Of a DNA stretch of 64,000 nt, positions 8,674 to 18,596 are shown piece by piece (position 1 is the first letter of the stretch; each line of letters opens with the position of its first letter). The notes under the pieces are model-generated. The model was not told the origin of the DNA. It worked only from the letters and a program-made list of their open reading frames with translations, and ran no database searches. Made by a program: the position numbers and the translations under genes. This stretch comes from Methylobacterium aquaticum (GTDB lineage Bacteria; Pseudomonadota; Alphaproteobacteria; Rhizobiales; Beijerinckiaceae), in contig NZ_CP043627.1 in assembly GCF_016804325.1 (NCBI RefSeq), positions 5,129,001-5,193,000 of the forward strand. Direction: 5' to 3'.

Positions 8674-9462
8674 ATGACCGACGCAGTGCTCTACGAGCAG
8701 GATGGCGGGATCGTCACCCTGACGCTCAACCGGCCGGAGAAGCGCAACCCGATCTCCGAGCGCGACGTGGTCGACGGCCTCGTCGCGGCCCTCGGCCGGC
8801 TCGGCGCCGATCCCTCCGTGCGGGTGGCGATCCTGACGGGGGCCGGCTCGGCCTTCTCGTCGGGCGGCGACCTGCGGGCGATGCAGGACGCCCTGGAGGA
8901 GCGCGCCCGGGACCCCGGCGCCACCATGGCCTACTACACCCAGGGCATCCAGCGCATCCCGCTCGCCTTCGAGGCCCTCGACGTGCCGGTGATCGCCGCC
9001 GTCAACGGGCCGGCGATCGGCGCGGGCACGGACCTCGCCTGCCTGTGCGACCTGCGCATCGCCGCCGATACGGCGCGCTTCGCCGAGAGCTTCGTCAAGA
9101 TCGGCATCATCCCGGGCGATGGCGGCGCCTGGCTGCTGCCGCGGGTCGTCGGCTGGTCGAAGGCCTGCGAGATGGCGCTCACCGGCGACGTCGTCTCGGC
9201 CGAGGAGGCGCTCGCCTGCGGGCTCGTCTCGCAGGTGGTGCCGGGAGCCGAGCTGATGGCGGCGAGCCGGCGGCTCGCCGAGCGCATCGCCGTCAATCCG
9301 CCCCAGGCGGTGCGGGCGACGAAGCGCCTGCTGCGCGAGGGACGGTTCGCGACCCTTCCCTCGCTCCTCCAGCTCTCGGCCCATGCCCAGGCGATCGCCC
9401 ATACCACCGCGGAGCACCGGGAGGCCCTCGCCCGGGCGCTCGCGCGGACGGCGAAGGGATAG
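8674..9462 (+). CDS. Enoyl-CoA hydratase/isomerase (second crotonase)
   Basis: A 262-residue crotonase. Visible motifs are IVTLTLNRPEKRNPIS, FSSGGDLRAMQDAL and NGPAIGAGTDLACLCDLRIA, the last two forming the oxyanion hole. FAESFVKIGIIPGDGG matches the segment that carries one catalytic acidic residue in hydratases. It begins 13 bases after the large acyl-CoA dehydrogenase and is the last gene of the catabolic operon. Together the two hydratases, two dehydrogenases and two CoA-transferases suggest oxidation of an unusual acid through more than one CoA-ester round; the identity of that acid is unknown. Confidence 0.87.
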   Translation: MTDAVLYEQDGGIVTLTLNRPEKRNPISERDVVDGLVAALGRLGADPSVRVAILTGAGSAFSSGGDLRAMQDALEERARDPGATMAYYTQGIQRIPLAFEALDVPVIAAVNGPAIGAGTDLACLCDLRIAADTARFAESFVKIGIIPGDGGAWLLPRVVGWSKACEMALTGDVVSAEEALACGLVSQVVPGAELMAASRRLAERIAVNPPQAVRATKRLLREGRFATLPSLLQLSAHAQAIAHTTAEHREALARALARTAKG

Positions 9463-9962
9463 AGCGTCGTCGGTCGCGCGCTTCGCTCCCGGTCCCGAGT
9501 CTTCATCCGGCATCGCTCCGGTCATCCGAGGGAGCGTGCGGCTGACGGGATTCCCGATCGTTCGCGTCGCGACGCGACAACTCGGCTTCGCTCAGGCGGG
9601 TGAAGCCTGCGGCGTCGCCGCGCGGGCTGGCGATACGACGTCCGGCAGCGATCTCCCGGACGGCGTATCGCCGTGGCACGTGATCGGCTCGCGGGCCCAA
9701 ACGCGGGAGGGCCACGATTCGTCCCGTTTGCCGGCGAGGGAGGCGATGAGCGACGAGGGGGCAGTTCACGGTTCAGCCGCGGGTTCCCGTCTGCACACCC
9801 GTCCCGATGGTCGAGGCTGGGAGGACAGGGAAGCCGGACGTTCACGACCCCATCATGCCCCAGGGGAACGGCCCGACGGATCGCAGCTCATCGGTCGGGC
9901 GCAAAGGCGCGGCTCATCCGCGCAAGCCACCACGATCGGGTATTGATGGAAAAAAAGAGAAG
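9463..9962. other. Gene-free stretch before the tRNA pair
   Basis: About 500 bases with no supported gene. Short open frames on both strands lack ribosome sites and have arginine-rich compositions typical of antisense reading of GC-rich DNA. No clear terminator or repeat was recognised. The tRNA genes are transcribed towards this region, so it is their 3-prime flank. Confidence 0.5.
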
Positions 9963-10039
9963 TGGCGCGCCCGAAAGGATTCGAACCTCTGACCCCCAGA
10001 TTCGTAGTCTGGTGCTCTATCCAGCTGAGCTACGGGCGC
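9963..10039 (-). tRNA. tRNA-Arg (anticodon ACG), copy 1
   Basis: On the minus strand the sequence starts GCGCCCGTAGCTCAGC, has an anticodon loop CTACGAA (anticodon ACG), a T arm containing GGTTCGAATCC, and ends CGGGCGCGCCA, so CCA is encoded. Acceptor stem GCGCCCG pairs fully with CGGGCGC; total length is 77. The adenosine at the wobble position is presumably converted to inosine by TadA, as for tRNA-Arg(ACG) in bacteria generally. It is the downstream member of a tandem pair; its twin lies 80 bases away. Confidence 0.97.
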
Positions 10040-10119
10040 CCGATCGAAGATCGTGTCTTCGACTATGTAACGATCCATACCGAACTGCATCGGTACCGAT
10101 CGTGATCGATAGAATAAAA

Positions 10120-10196
10120 TGGCGCGCCCGAAAGGATTCGAACCTCTGACCCCCAGATTCGTAGTCTGGTGCTCTATCCAGCTGAGCTACGGGCGC
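10120..10196 (-). tRNA. tRNA-Arg (anticodon ACG), copy 2
   Basis: Identical in all 77 positions, as far as can be read, to the copy at 9963-10039, including the encoded CCA and the ACG anticodon. It lies upstream of that copy on the minus strand, separated by an 80-base spacer, so both are probably cut from one transcript. The spacers around the two copies differ, so the identity reflects selection or gene conversion on the tRNA itself. Confidence 0.97.
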
Positions 10197-10339
10197 CTGA
10201 CCGGGGGGAGCGGTGCGCCCCGCCGGTGAGGAGCGATCTAAGGGGTCCGCCCTGGCTTGGCAACCCCTATTTCGCCGGCGGACAAAGGCGCCGCGACGGC
10301 GTCACGAGGAGGGGGCCGGCGCGCCGGCCCCCTCCCCGG

Positions 10340-11773
10340 TCAGAAGCCCGCCTGGGTGACGAACTTGGTGTTGAGGTAGGCCTCGATCGCCTCCGAGCCG
10401 CCCTCGCTGCCGTAGCCCGAATCCTTCACGCCGCCGAAGGGCGTCTCCGGCAGGGCGATGCCGTGGTGGTTGATCGACATCATGCCGCTCTCGACCTGCG
10501 TGGCGAGCCGGGTCGCGGTCTCGGCCGAGCGGGTATAGGCGTAGGCGGCCAGCCCGTAGGGCAGGCGGTTGGCTTCCGCGAAGGCCTCCTCGTCGTCGGA
10601 GAAGCGCTGGATCGCCGCGATCGGCCCGAAGGGCTCCTCGTTCATGATCCGGGCATTGAGCGGCACGTCGGTGAAGACCGTCGGCTCGAAGAAGTTGCCC
10701 TGGTTGCCGATGCGCTTGCCGCCGGTGCGCAGCTGCGCGCCCTTCTGCTCGGCATCGGCCACGAAGCCCTCCATCGCCTCGATGCGGCGGCCATGGGCGA
10801 GCGGGCCCATGGTCACGCCCTGCTCCAGGCCGTTGCCGACCTTGAGGTCGCGGGAGAAGCCGACGAAGCCGTCGACGAAGGCGTCGAACACCGAATCGTG
10901 GATGAGGAAGCGGGTCGGCGCGACGCAGACCTGGCCGGCATTGCGGAACTTGTTGGCGCCGAGCACCTTCACGGCCTTCTGCACGTCGGCATCGCGGAAG
11001 ACGATCGCCGGGGCGTGGCCGCCGAGCTCCATCGTGGCCCGCTTCATGTGCTTGCCGGCGAGCGCGGCGAGCTCCTTGCCGATCGCGGTCGAGCCCGTGA
11101 AGGTGATCTTGCGGATCACCGGATGCGGGATGAGATACGAGGAGATCTCCGCCGGGTCGCCATAGACGAGGCCGAGCACGTCGCCCGGCACGCCGGCATC
11201 CAGCAGGGCCTGGATCAGGGCGGTGCAGCTCGCAGGCGTATCCTCGGGGCCCTTCAGGATCACCGAGCAGCCGGTGCAGAGCGCGGCCGAGACCTTGCGC
11301 ACCGCCTGGTTGATCGGGAAGTTCCAGGGCGTGAAGGCCGCGACGGGCCCGACCGGCTCGCGGATCACGAGCTGCATCACGCCCTCGGCGCGGGGCGGGA
11401 TCACCCGGCCGTAGGCACGCCGGCCTTCTTCCGCGAACCAGTCCATGGTGTCGGCGCCGCCGAGCACCTCCATCTTGGCTTCCGCCACCGGCTTGCCCTG
11501 CTCGAGGGTCATGATCCGGGCGATCTCGTCGGCGCGCTCGCGCAGCAGGTTGGCGGCCTTGCGCAGGACCTTGCTGCGCTCGAAGGCCGAGACCTTGCGC
11601 CAGGCCTTGAAGCCGCGATCGGCCGCCTCGAGGGCCTGGTCGAGATCCTGGCGGGTCGCGACCGCGAGCTGGCTCAGGGTCTCGCCGGTGGCCGGGTTGA
11701 GGATCGGCATCGTCTGGCCGGAGGCGCCGTTGCGCCATTCGCCGGCGATGTGAAGCTTCACGTCGGGAAACAT
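10340..11773 (-). CDS. NAD(P)-dependent aldehyde dehydrogenase, succinate-semialdehyde dehydrogenase-like
   Basis: A 477-residue aldehyde dehydrogenase. [18 protein letters not shown] is the cofactor-binding segment, [11 protein letters not shown] the Rossmann glycine motif, [12 protein letters not shown] carries the general-base glutamate, and [11 protein letters not shown] the catalytic cysteine. [15 protein letters not shown] is the conserved C-terminal signature. Overall pattern is closest to NAD(P)-dependent succinate-semialdehyde dehydrogenases, which oxidise semialdehydes to dicarboxylic acids, but substrate specificity cannot be fixed by eye. It stands alone between the tRNA pair and a small membrane-protein gene; the downstream side carries no operon partner. 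Confidence 0.85.
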   Translation of the reverse strand: MFPDVKLHIAGEWRNGASGQTMPILNPATGETLSQLAVATRQDLDQALEAADRGFKAWRKVSAFERSKVLRKAANLLRERADEIARIMTLEQGKPVAEAKMEVLGGADTMDWFAEEGRRAYGRVIPPRAEGVMQLVIREPVGPVAAFTPWNFPINQAVRKVSAALCTGCSVILKGPEDTPASCTALIQALLDAGVPGDVLGLVYGDPAEISSYLIPHPVIRKITFTGSTAIGKELAALAGKHMKRATMELGGHAPAIVFRDADVQKAVKVLGANKFRNAGQVCVAPTRFLIHDSVFDAFVDGFVGFSRDLKVGNGLEQGVTMGPLAHGRRIEAMEGFVADAEQKGAQLRTGGKRIGNQGNFFEPTVFTDVPLNARIMNEEPFGPIAAIQRFSDDEEAFAEANRLPYGLAAYAYTRSAETATRLATQVESGMMSINHHGIALPETPFGGVKDSGYGSEGGSEAIEAYLNTKFVTQAGF

Positions 11774-11933
11774 CGGGGCTCATCCTCGTTCCGGGGGACA
11801 GGCCCCATACCTAAGGCACTGCCGCCCGACGAGACAGGCTCCGTCGCGCAAACCGGCTCGTGCCCGGTGCGCCTTGTCTGTCAGGGCATGACCTGACAGA
11901 GTTCCCGACCTCTCAGGCCCGTAGGCCGCCGCC

Positions 11934-12293
11934 TCAATGCGCCCCGACGGCGCGGGCGAGGTCCTCGAACCGTTTCTGTGTCGCCCTGACCTGACCGTCG
12001 AGGGACTGGCGGGTGCAGGCCGCCACCGTCATGCCGTGGAAATACAGGCCGGACGCCTGCTGGTTGCGGCAATCGAGGTAGTTCGGCAGCACGAAGACGG
12101 CGAGGAACCCGAGGACCGGGAGCCCGAGCTTGAGGAACATCCGGACCGGCCAGGGCAGGTACGAGACGACCCGCTCCCGCTTGGGCGCGGCGGGCGGACC
12201 CGAGATGACGATGCGGATGTCGCCTCGTCCGTCGCCCGGGCGCGCACCGCCATCGAGCCGTTCGATCCCGCTGCGTCTCTGCTTGTCCCGCAT
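11934..12293 (-). CDS. Small single-pass membrane protein, unknown function
   Basis: A predicted 119-residue protein. The first 45 residues are polar and basic (MRDKQRRSGIERLDGG). Then comes one hydrophobic segment at about 48-70, RMFLKLGLPVLGFLAVFVLP, followed by a tail with two cysteines (YLDCRNQQ and VAACTRQSLDG). The frame has good GC3 and the hydrophobic segment is not seen in the opposite frames, which supports it as a gene. No family recognised. It lies 160 bases downstream of the aldehyde dehydrogenase start, on the same strand. Confidence 0.5.
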   Translation of the reverse strand: MRDKQRRSGIERLDGGARPGDGRGDIRIVISGPPAAPKRERVVSYLPWPVRMFLKLGLPVLGFLAVFVLPNYLDCRNQQASGLYFHGMTVAACTRQSLDGQVRATQKRFEDLARAVGAH

Positions 12294-12417
12294 CTCATCC
12301 CCCCAGCCGAATGCCGGTGCGGGGACCGCCGCGGCAGGATTTCGAGTATCCAGGCCGTTCGGCCGGCAGGGAGGCCGTGACGCGGCTTGCCCGGAGTGCC
12401 CCCGCCGTCGCCAACGG

Positions 12418-13191
12418 TCAGAGCGTGACGTGACGGCCGAAGGTCTCGGGGCGGAACGGCAGCCGGAAGGTCACGGCGAAACCGTTCTGGAGGTGGCGCA
12501 CCACGGTGGCGCGGCGCTTGCCGACCGTGACCAGTTCGCCCACCGACGGCACGTCGGTCGCCGCGACGGCGACGCCCGACATCGACAGATCGATGATGGT
12601 TCCCGGCACGACCCGGCCGTCGGCGTGACGCACCTCGACGCTGCGGATGTTCGGCACGATGCGCGGGTCGCTGCGCTGATCGGTCTTCCCGTTCGCCTGG
12701 CTGGCGAGCCACTCGAGCCGGGCGGCGAAGCGGGCGCGACGCTCGGGCCCGACCTCCACCGCGAGGGTGAACCCGTCCGCCGCGATCGTCTGGATCGCCC
12801 CCGTCACCGGGCCGACATCGTCGAGATAGAGCGTGACGGGATCGCCCAGCATGCCGCTGCGCGGCGCCAGCACCTCGATCGCCGCGAGGGAGAGGCTGCG
12901 GGTCTCGCAGACATGCTCGGTCCCACCCGGCAGCAGGTAGCGGCCGTTGACCCGGATCTGGATCGGCAGGGCGCCCGGTTCCGGCTGGGATGGGGAATGC
13001 AACTTCAAGGTGCCCGCCACGTCCTGTCCACACACGAAGGCAGTCTCGTGCGAGGCCGGGCCCGCCGCAAGGCCGCCCGCCGCATCCTCGCCACCATCCC
13101 TCACAAGGCTTAATGCACGGTGCATGGGATGGACGGGATCGATGGTTCCGGTGTCGGCGGCGGCCGTGCTCGACAGGTCGAGGCGTAGCAC
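12418..13191 (-). CDS. PilZ-domain protein, probably with two PilZ-like units
   Basis: A protein of up to 257 residues from GTG 13191; ATG 13125 is an alternative start. The C-terminal half has the PilZ c-di-GMP features: RSDPRIVPNIRSVEVRH followed by IIDLSMSGVAVAA, fitting D.S..G. A preceding segment (IRVNGRYLLPGG...TRSLSLAAIEV) has the same strand pattern with a degenerate motif, so a tandem arrangement with one active domain is likely. Such proteins relay c-di-GMP levels to motility or envelope functions. No operon partner indicates the target. An HD-GYP protein, a possible c-di-GMP hydrolase, lies at 19750-20799. Confidence 0.75.
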   Translation of the reverse strand: MLRLDLSSTAAADTGTIDPVHPMHRALSLVRDGGEDAAGGLAAGPASHETAFVCGQDVAGTLKLHSPSQPEPGALPIQIRVNGRYLLPGGTEHVCETRSLSLAAIEVLAPRSGMLGDPVTLYLDDVGPVTGAIQTIAADGFTLAVEVGPERRARFAARLEWLASQANGKTDQRSDPRIVPNIRSVEVRHADGRVVPGTIIDLSMSGVAVAATDVPSVGELVTVGKRRATVVRHLQNGFAVTFRLPFRPETFGRHVTL

Positions 13192-13648
13192 CGTTCGGGC
13201 CGCCGGCAGTCACGGCGGCCGTTGCGGACCGGCTCGATCGTCGATCGATCGAGACGTGAAGGCCGATGGCGGATGATGATCCTCCGGATCGCCCCGAAGA
13301 TCGATCGCCGTCGATGATCCAGGGCTCGCCGAACCCGCGCTCCGCCGGCCATTTCCGTTCCGGAATCTGGTCGTTCATCGAAGTCGCGCGGGCCGATGCG
13401 GGCCGGCCTGCCTTCCTTTGCGAAAGCCTGGATCCGATGGGGAACGAACCGGCGACGATCGAACGCCTCCGGGAGCTCCGCGTCGGCGCCTCGCCATGTC
13501 GGAACAGGGGCGCCCTGAGCCGGTCGCCGGCCGTTTCAGGATGAGGGCGCCGGCCGGGAAAAAACCGACCTTGCCGCTCGACGTGAAAAGGGCCGCGCTC
13601 CGTCCCGGGAGCGCGGCCCTTCTCGAAAATCCGGTGATGCGAGCGGGC
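13192..13648. other. Intergenic region downstream of irr
   Basis: About 450 bases between the PilZ gene and irr. A frame at 13266-13544 could code for 92 residues (MADDDPPDRPEDRSPS...), but it has no recognisable domain and no clear ribosome site, so it is not called. The terminator of irr lies at 13588-13621. Several GATCGATC-type palindromes occur near 13230-13310. Confidence 0.4.
13588..13621 (-). terminator. Rho-independent terminator of irr
   Basis: Perfect 14-base-pair stem: AAGGGCCGCGCTCC and its complement GGAGCGCGGCCCTT around a six-base loop. Read on the minus strand the stem ends in a run of T (CCCTTTTCACG). It lies 28 bases beyond the irr stop, as expected for an intrinsic terminator of irr. 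Confidence 0.8.
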
Positions 13649-14182
13649 TCAGGCCCGGCCGGTCCGCCGCCGCAGGCGCACGATCACCTCGACGCCGGCG
13701 ATCTCCATGCCTTCGGGGGCCTGGGGCAGCGAATCGACGGTGATGCCGCAATCGGGCATGTCGAGCACCTGGCCCTCCTCCTCGAGGAAGAAGTGGTGAT
13801 GCTCGCTCGGGTTGGTGTCGAAATAGGCCTTGGACCCGTCCAGCGCGAGCTGGCGCAGCAGGCCGGCCTCGGTGAACTGGTGCAGGGTGTTGTAGACGGT
13901 CGCGAGCGACACCGGAACCTTGGCCCGCATCGCCTCGTCGTAGAGCATTTCCGCGGTGAGGTGCCGGTCGCCCTTGCCGAACAGCAGCCAGCCGAGGGAG
14001 AGGCGCTGCCGGGTCGGGCGCAGGCCGGCGCGGCGCAGGCGGTCGCGAAGGTCCGAAAGCGGGCAACCGCGCCGCTGGCCGGCGGCGCCGGTCTCGAGGG
14101 CCGGGACGCGGGCGCCGAGGACGGCGCGCAGGGGCGACAGGTCGTTCATCAGCGGAACTATCGACTCGTTGGGCGGCGACAA
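13649..14182 (-). CDS. irr: Fur-family iron response regulator Irr
   Basis: A Fur-superfamily repressor of 177 residues (or 166 from the second ATG). The winged-helix region reads GLRPTRQRLSLGWLLFGKGDRHLTAEMLYDEA, then VSLATVYNTLHQFTEAGLL, the recognition helix. The triple histidine in PSEHHHFFLEEEG is the haem/metal-site mark of Irr that separates it from Fur. In alphaproteobacteria Irr controls haem synthesis and iron genes and is degraded or inactivated on haem binding. The divergent fabA gene directly upstream is the conserved arrangement in this class. Confidence 0.88.
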   Translation of the reverse strand: MSPPNESIVPLMNDLSPLRAVLGARVPALETGAAGQRRGCPLSDLRDRLRRAGLRPTRQRLSLGWLLFGKGDRHLTAEMLYDEAMRAKVPVSLATVYNTLHQFTEAGLLRQLALDGSKAYFDTNPSEHHHFFLEEEGQVLDMPDCGITVDSLPQAPEGMEIAGVEVIVRLRRRTGRA

Positions 14183-14407
14183 TGATACCGAACGTTATAG
14201 GCCGCCCAACCCCCCGCCGCAACCCGACCACGGCCGTGGCGGCGCAGATCAGAAGCGTTACAGACTAGGGCCTTCGACCGGCTTTGAACAGTCCCGGACC
14301 CTGTGTTAACGAGGCGCCACCCGCCGCGCCTCCGGCCTTTGCCCCGGCACCCTTGCCCCGGCCTTGCCGGAGCGTCAGCGGCCCCTGACGAGGAATTCGC
14401 CCCGCCC

Positions 14408-14965
14408 ATGTCCGCCGACCAGACCTCCGCTCCCGACGCCCCGAGCCGGCCCTCGCACTTCTCCTACGAGGACCTCCTGGCCTGCGGCCGCGGCGAGATG
14501 TTCGGCGTCGGCAACGCCCAGCTGCCGCTGCCGCCGATGCTGATGTTCGACCGCATCACCTCGATCGGCCGGGACGGCGGCGCCCACGGCAAGGGCCACG
14601 TGCTCGCCGAGCTCGACGTGCGGCCCGACCTCTGGTTCTTCCCCTGCCACTTCCAGGGCGACCCCGTCATGCCGGGCTGCCTGGGCCTCGACGCCCTGTG
14701 GCAGCTGGTGGGCTTCCACCTCGGCTGGCTCGGCTCGCCGGGCCGCGGCCGGGCGCTCGGCGTCGGCGAGGTCAAGTTCAGCGACCAGGTGCTGCCGACC
14801 GTCAAGAAGGTGGTCTACGGCGTCGACCTGAAGCGGGTCCGCCAGGGCCGCCTGGTGCTCGGCATCGCCGACGGCTGGCTCGAGGCCGACGGCCGCCGCA
14901 TCTACGAGGCGACGGACCTGCGCGTCGGCCTGTTCCAGGCCGCCGCCCCGGCCGCCGGCGGCTGA
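14408..14965 (+). CDS. fabA: 3-hydroxydecanoyl-ACP dehydratase/isomerase FabA
   Basis: A 185-residue FabA. The active-site histidine lies in [21 protein letters not shown] (about residue 82), with the aspartate of GLDALWQ about 14 residues later. The first residues [18 protein letters not shown] match the family. FabA dehydrates 3-hydroxydecanoyl-ACP and isomerises the trans-2 to the cis-3 double bond, starting unsaturated fatty acid synthesis in the cytoplasm. ATG 14408 gives the usual length. fabB and fabI follow, so the complete anaerobic unsaturated pathway branch is together. irr is divergently transcribed. Confidence 0.95.
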   Translation: MSADQTSAPDAPSRPSHFSYEDLLACGRGEMFGVGNAQLPLPPMLMFDRITSIGRDGGAHGKGHVLAELDVRPDLWFFPCHFQGDPVMPGCLGLDALWQLVGFHLGWLGSPGRGRALGVGEVKFSDQVLPTVKKVVYGVDLKRVRQGRLVLGIADGWLEADGRRIYEATDLRVGLFQAAAPAAGG

Positions 14966-14977
14966 GCCATCGCACGA

Positions 14978-15002
14978 GGGCCCGCGCGAAAAGCGGGCCT
15001 CC
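14978..15002 (+). terminator. Possible hairpin after fabA
   Basis: GGCCCGC and GCGGGCC pair around a GCGAAAA loop, 13 bases after the fabA stop. No T run follows, so it may be an attenuating or mRNA-protecting hairpin rather than a full terminator. Confidence 0.35.
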
Positions 15003-15134
15003 CAATCGCGCCCGCCGGGACCCTTTCCCCGCGACGGGCGGTTGAGATTACGGCATCGGGCGCCTAGGTGACGTCCGCGGGGCGAAGACAGCCCGCGGGC
15101 GCGACCAGCGCCGCTCCGGAGGGTTCCGACGATC

Positions 15135-16361
15135 ATGAGGCGCGTGGCAATCACCGGGATGGGCATCGTCTCGTCCATCGGCAATTCCACCCAGGAGGTC
15201 CTGGCGTCCCTCCGCGAGGCGCGTTCGGGCATTTCCCGCGCCGAGGATTTCTCCGCCCACGGCTTCCGCAGCCAGGTCCAGGGCGCGCCGACCCTCGACG
15301 CCGAGGCGGTGGTCGACCGCCGCGCGATGCGTTTCCACGGCGGCGGCACCGCCTGGAACCACGTCGCGATGGAGCAGGCGATCCGCGACGCGGGCCTGGA
15401 GCAGGCCGAGGTCTCGCACGAGCGCACCGGCATCATCATGGGCTCCGGCGGTCCCTCGACCCGCGCCCTGGTGGAAGCCGCCGACATCGCCCGCGCCAAG
15501 GGGCCGAAGCGCGTCGGGCCCTTCGCGGTGCCGAAAGCCATGTCCTCGACGGCGTCGGCGACCCTCGCGACCTGGTTCAAGATCCGGGGCGTGAACTACT
15601 CGATCTCGTCGGCCTGCGCGACCTCGAACCACTGCATCGGCAACGCCGCCGAGATCATCCAGGGTGGTCGCCAGGACATCATCTTCGCCGGCGGCTGCGA
15701 GGAGCTGGACTGGACCCTCTCGGTCCTGTTCGACGCCATGGGGGCGATGTCCTCCAAGTACAACGACACTCCGTCCCGGGCCTCCCGCGCCTATGACAGG
15801 AACCGCGACGGCTTCGTCATCGCGGGCGGCGCCGGCGTGCTGGTGCTGGAGGAGTTGGAGCATGCCCGCGCCCGCGGCGCGCGCATCTACGGCGAGGTTG
15901 CGGGCTACGGCGCCACCTCGGACGGGCACGACATGGTCGCCCCGTCCGGCGAGGGCGCGGTGCGCTGCATGCGCCAGGCGATCGAGGGCCTGAAGGGCGC
16001 CAGAATCGACTACATCAACCCCCACGCCACCTCGACCCCCGTCGGCGACGACAAGGAGATCGAGGCGATCCGCGAGGTGTTCGGCACCGGCGACCAATGC
16101 CCGCCGATCTCCGCGACGAAGTCGCTGACCGGCCACTCGCTCGGCGCCACCGGCGTGCAGGAGGCGATCTACTCGCTCCTGATGATGAACAACGGCTTCA
16201 TCTGCGAGAGCGCCCATATCGACGAGATCGACCCGGCCTTCGCCGACATGCCGATCCTGCGCGCCCGCAAGGACGACGCGCAGCTCGGCCACGTGATCAG
16301 CAACTCCTTCGGCTTCGGCGGCACCAACGCCACCCTGGTCCTGAAGCACGTCGACGCCTGA
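15135..16361 (+). CDS. fabB: 3-oxoacyl-ACP synthase I FabB
   Basis: A 408-residue condensing enzyme. The nucleophilic cysteine is in [13 protein letters not shown] (about residue 161), and the two histidines are in [11 protein letters not shown] (about 297) and [11 protein letters not shown] (about 333), giving the Cys-His-His triad of KAS I/II. HCIG following the cysteine and neighbouring FabA indicate KAS I, which elongates cis-3-decenoyl-ACP in unsaturated fatty acid synthesis. It lies 170 bases after fabA and 73 bases before fabI, on the same strand. Confidence 0.95.
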   Translation: MRRVAITGMGIVSSIGNSTQEVLASLREARSGISRAEDFSAHGFRSQVQGAPTLDAEAVVDRRAMRFHGGGTAWNHVAMEQAIRDAGLEQAEVSHERTGIIMGSGGPSTRALVEAADIARAKGPKRVGPFAVPKAMSSTASATLATWFKIRGVNYSISSACATSNHCIGNAAEIIQGGRQDIIFAGGCEELDWTLSVLFDAMGAMSSKYNDTPSRASRAYDRNRDGFVIAGGAGVLVLEELEHARARGARIYGEVAGYGATSDGHDMVAPSGEGAVRCMRQAIEGLKGARIDYINPHATSTPVGDDKEIEAIREVFGTGDQCPPISATKSLTGHSLGATGVQEAIYSLLMMNNGFICESAHIDEIDPAFADMPILRARKDDAQLGHVISNSFGFGGTNATLVLKHVDA

Positions 16362-16434
16362 TCTCCCGCACGGCGTGGACAGGAGCCCGCCCGCCGCGTA
16401 AGCCCGATCCATCTACAACAGCGGAGGATCGGGC

Positions 16435-17262
16435 GTGACGGGTTTGATGGCAGGCAAGCGCGGGCTCGTGATGGGCGTCGCGAACGACCACTCCATCGCC
16501 TGGGGCATCGCCCGGGCCCTCGGGGCCCAAGGCGCCGAACTGGCCTTCACCTACCAGGGCGAGGCCCTGGGCCGCCGGGTCGGCCCGCTGGCCGGGACGC
16601 TCGGCTCCTCCCTGGTCTTCCCCTGCGACGTCGAGGATCTGGGCACCGTCGATGCGACCTTCGCCGCCCTCGACGAGGCCTGGCCCGAGGGCTTCGACTT
16701 CGTCGTCCACGCCATCGGCTTCTCCGACAAGGCGCAGCTCAAGGGCCGCTACGTCGACGTCACCACCCGGGAGAACTTTTCCCGCACGATGGTGATCTCG
16801 TGCTTCTCTTTCACGGAAGTGGCCCAGCGGGCGGCGAAGCGCATGCGCCCCGGCGGCTCGCTCCTCACGCTCACCTATGGCGGCTCGACCCGGGTGATGC
16901 CGAACTACAACGTGATGGGCGTCGCCAAGGCGGCCCTGGAAGCGTCGGTACGCTATCTGGCCGCCGATCTCGGGCCGCAAGGCATCCGGGTCAACGCCCT
17001 CTCGGCCGGTCCGGTGCGGACCTTGGCCGGCGCCGGCATCGCCGATGCCCGCCTGATGTTCAACCACCAGGCGGCGCATGCTCCCCTGCGGCGCACCGCG
17101 ACGTTGGAGGATATCGGTGGGTCAGGGCTGTACCTGCTGTCGCCGCTCTCGGGCAGCGTCACCGGTGAGGTGCACTACGTCGATTCGGGCTACAACATCA
17201 TCTCGATGCCGCGGCCGGATGTGCTGAAGGCGCAGGATGCGGCGGGTGTGACGGACGCATGA
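16435..17262 (+). CDS. fabI: Enoyl-ACP reductase (NADH) FabI
   Basis: A 275-residue short-chain dehydrogenase of the FabI type. N-terminal VMGVANDHSIAWGIA is the cofactor-binding segment. The FabI catalytic spacing Tyr-x6-Lys is seen in YNVMGVAKAALEASVRYL, and SAGPVRTLAGAGI forms the substrate-binding loop. It reduces trans-2-enoyl-ACP in the last step of each elongation round. GTG 16435 is preferred over ATG 16447 because GGAGGA lies seven bases upstream. It is the last gene of the fab block; the AT-rich islet begins directly after it. Confidence 0.93.
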   Translation: MTGLMAGKRGLVMGVANDHSIAWGIARALGAQGAELAFTYQGEALGRRVGPLAGTLGSSLVFPCDVEDLGTVDATFAALDEAWPEGFDFVVHAIGFSDKAQLKGRYVDVTTRENFSRTMVISCFSFTEVAQRAAKRMRPGGSLLTLTYGGSTRVMPNYNVMGVAKAALEASVRYLAADLGPQGIRVNALSAGPVRTLAGAGIADARLMFNHQAAHAPLRRTATLEDIGGSGLYLLSPLSGSVTGEVHYVDSGYNIISMPRPDVLKAQDAAGVTDA

Positions 17263-17816
17263 AAGTTGCGTCAGGCCGGGGCCCCAGCGCCCCGGTCCTC
17301 ACGATTGCGGACCTTGGAAGGGTGATGGCCCAATGGTCGTCGGACTATGTGGTGGCCAGCAAATGACAGCCTCTCTCAGGCTGCCGGTCGCAAAACATCT
17401 GTCGCAATCGGGAATGTAAAATTAAACTAAATTCATATTTCGACAATTAGTATTTTAATTTATTGTGATATTATTCTCATATGAAATTTTACTCATATAA
17501 AAACGAAATGATCTATATTTAGTGTTGATCTATGCATATTTTTATTTGACGTTATACACGAGGCCGTCAGGCTAAATCGGCACCTGATCGACGCGATCTG
17601 CTGAAACCGAACGTCGGATGAGTTGTGGAGCATTCGGCCATTATGCCGCTGGAAAGCGGCGCTACTATCAGTGATGATCTCCCAGATCAAACTGTCGGCA
17701 TCGGCAGCGCTGTCGATCCGGCCATACCGTCATGGCTCCGCTCCGAAGAATTGTCGTCACACATCCTTGCCTTTCTGCATCTTCGTTCCACCACTTAAGG
17801 CAATATGGAGTAATAG
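17263..17816. other. AT-rich gene-free leader of the FRG/pYEATS islet
   Basis: About 550 bases without a gene. From about 17410 to 17560 the composition falls to mostly A and T, in sharp contrast to the surrounding GC-rich chromosome. This marks the left edge of foreign DNA and probably holds the promoter for the FRG gene. A 65-codon minus-strand frame here is not protein-like. No att site, IS end or tRNA was recognised at the junction. Confidence 0.6.
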
Positions 17817-18596
17817 ATGTTAACCAAAGGCGAAGAAGACATACCTATTTGGCCTAGAGTCCGGGTCGAGAAGTGGTCTGAGTTGCAGAACGCAATAGAG
17901 ATGCATCTTGACGGCGCTTGGTTGTTTCGAGGCGTAACCTCGGCGCGCTACGGGCTCGTGCCGACAATCGGCCGAACCCGCAGCGGTACCAGCTTCTTGC
18001 CCCAGGAGCGAGAGATCTTCGCGCAGTTCAGGCGAGAGTCGATCCCACTCCTGTCGAGCAGGCCTGTCGATACTTGGGAATGGCTGGCTCTGGCGCAGCA
18101 TTATGGGATACCTACAAGATTATTAGACTGGTCAGAGTCTCCTTATGTTTCATTATTTTTCGCCGTTTGGGGCAACGATGATGAAGATGCAGGAATCTAT
18201 ATCGCCCCGAGGCCGCTTGAGGTTCACGACCTTGGCACAGATCCATTTGCGGTCACTGACGTTGCGTTCTTTTATCCGGGATATGTGACACCCCGCCTCG
18301 TTTCGCAACGCGGACTCTTCACCATTCATCCCAATCCGGAAGCTATTTATCGCCCCGACGGAATCAAGCAAATTATTATTGATAAAAAAATAAAATTCGA
18401 CTTTCGTCAAAAGCTTGACACCTTGGGATTTCACCACGCTGCCATTTTTCCTGATCTTGACGGTTTGTCCCGTCGCCTCGTTGCCGTACAGGGCTTTCGG
18501 CTGTTGACGCGTCCGCAAATCTCGGCCCCGCTAGAGGGGGCGGGGCGCCTCCCTCGGGACAGCGTGCGCAGGCTGTACAAGAACTGCCCAAGTTGA
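17817..18596 (+). CDS. FRG-domain protein
   Basis: A 259-residue protein with a near-complete FRG domain. WLFRGVTSARYGLVPTIGR at about 35-53 holds the F-R-G motif that names the family. LALAQHYGIPTRLLDWSESP and VSLFFAVWG at about 90-118 form the conserved core. The biochemical activity of FRG domains is not established; they are common in accessory, phage-conflict-type loci. Typical FRG proteins end near FPDLDGLSR; this one carries about 34 extra unconserved residues after that point. ATG 17817 has GGAG ten bases upstream. Lower GC than its neighbours and rarer codons (ATA, TTA) indicate transfer. Its stop overlaps the next start. Confidence 0.8.
   Translation: MLTKGEEDIPIWPRVRVEKWSELQNAIEMHLDGAWLFRGVTSARYGLVPTIGRTRSGTSFLPQEREIFAQFRRESIPLLSSRPVDTWEWLALAQHYGIPTRLLDWSESPYVSLFFAVWGNDDEDAGIYIAPRPLEVHDLGTDPFAVTDVAFFYPGYVTPRLVSQRGLFTIHPNPEAIYRPDGIKQIIIDKKIKFDFRQKLDTLGFHHAAIFPDLDGLSRRLVAVQGFRLLTRPQISAPLEGAGRLPRDSVRRLYKNCPS

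Noticed and set aside
13266..13544. A 92-codon plus-strand gene downstream of irr
   Set aside because: No domain, no ribosome site and low-complexity composition; kept only as a note in the intergenic entry.
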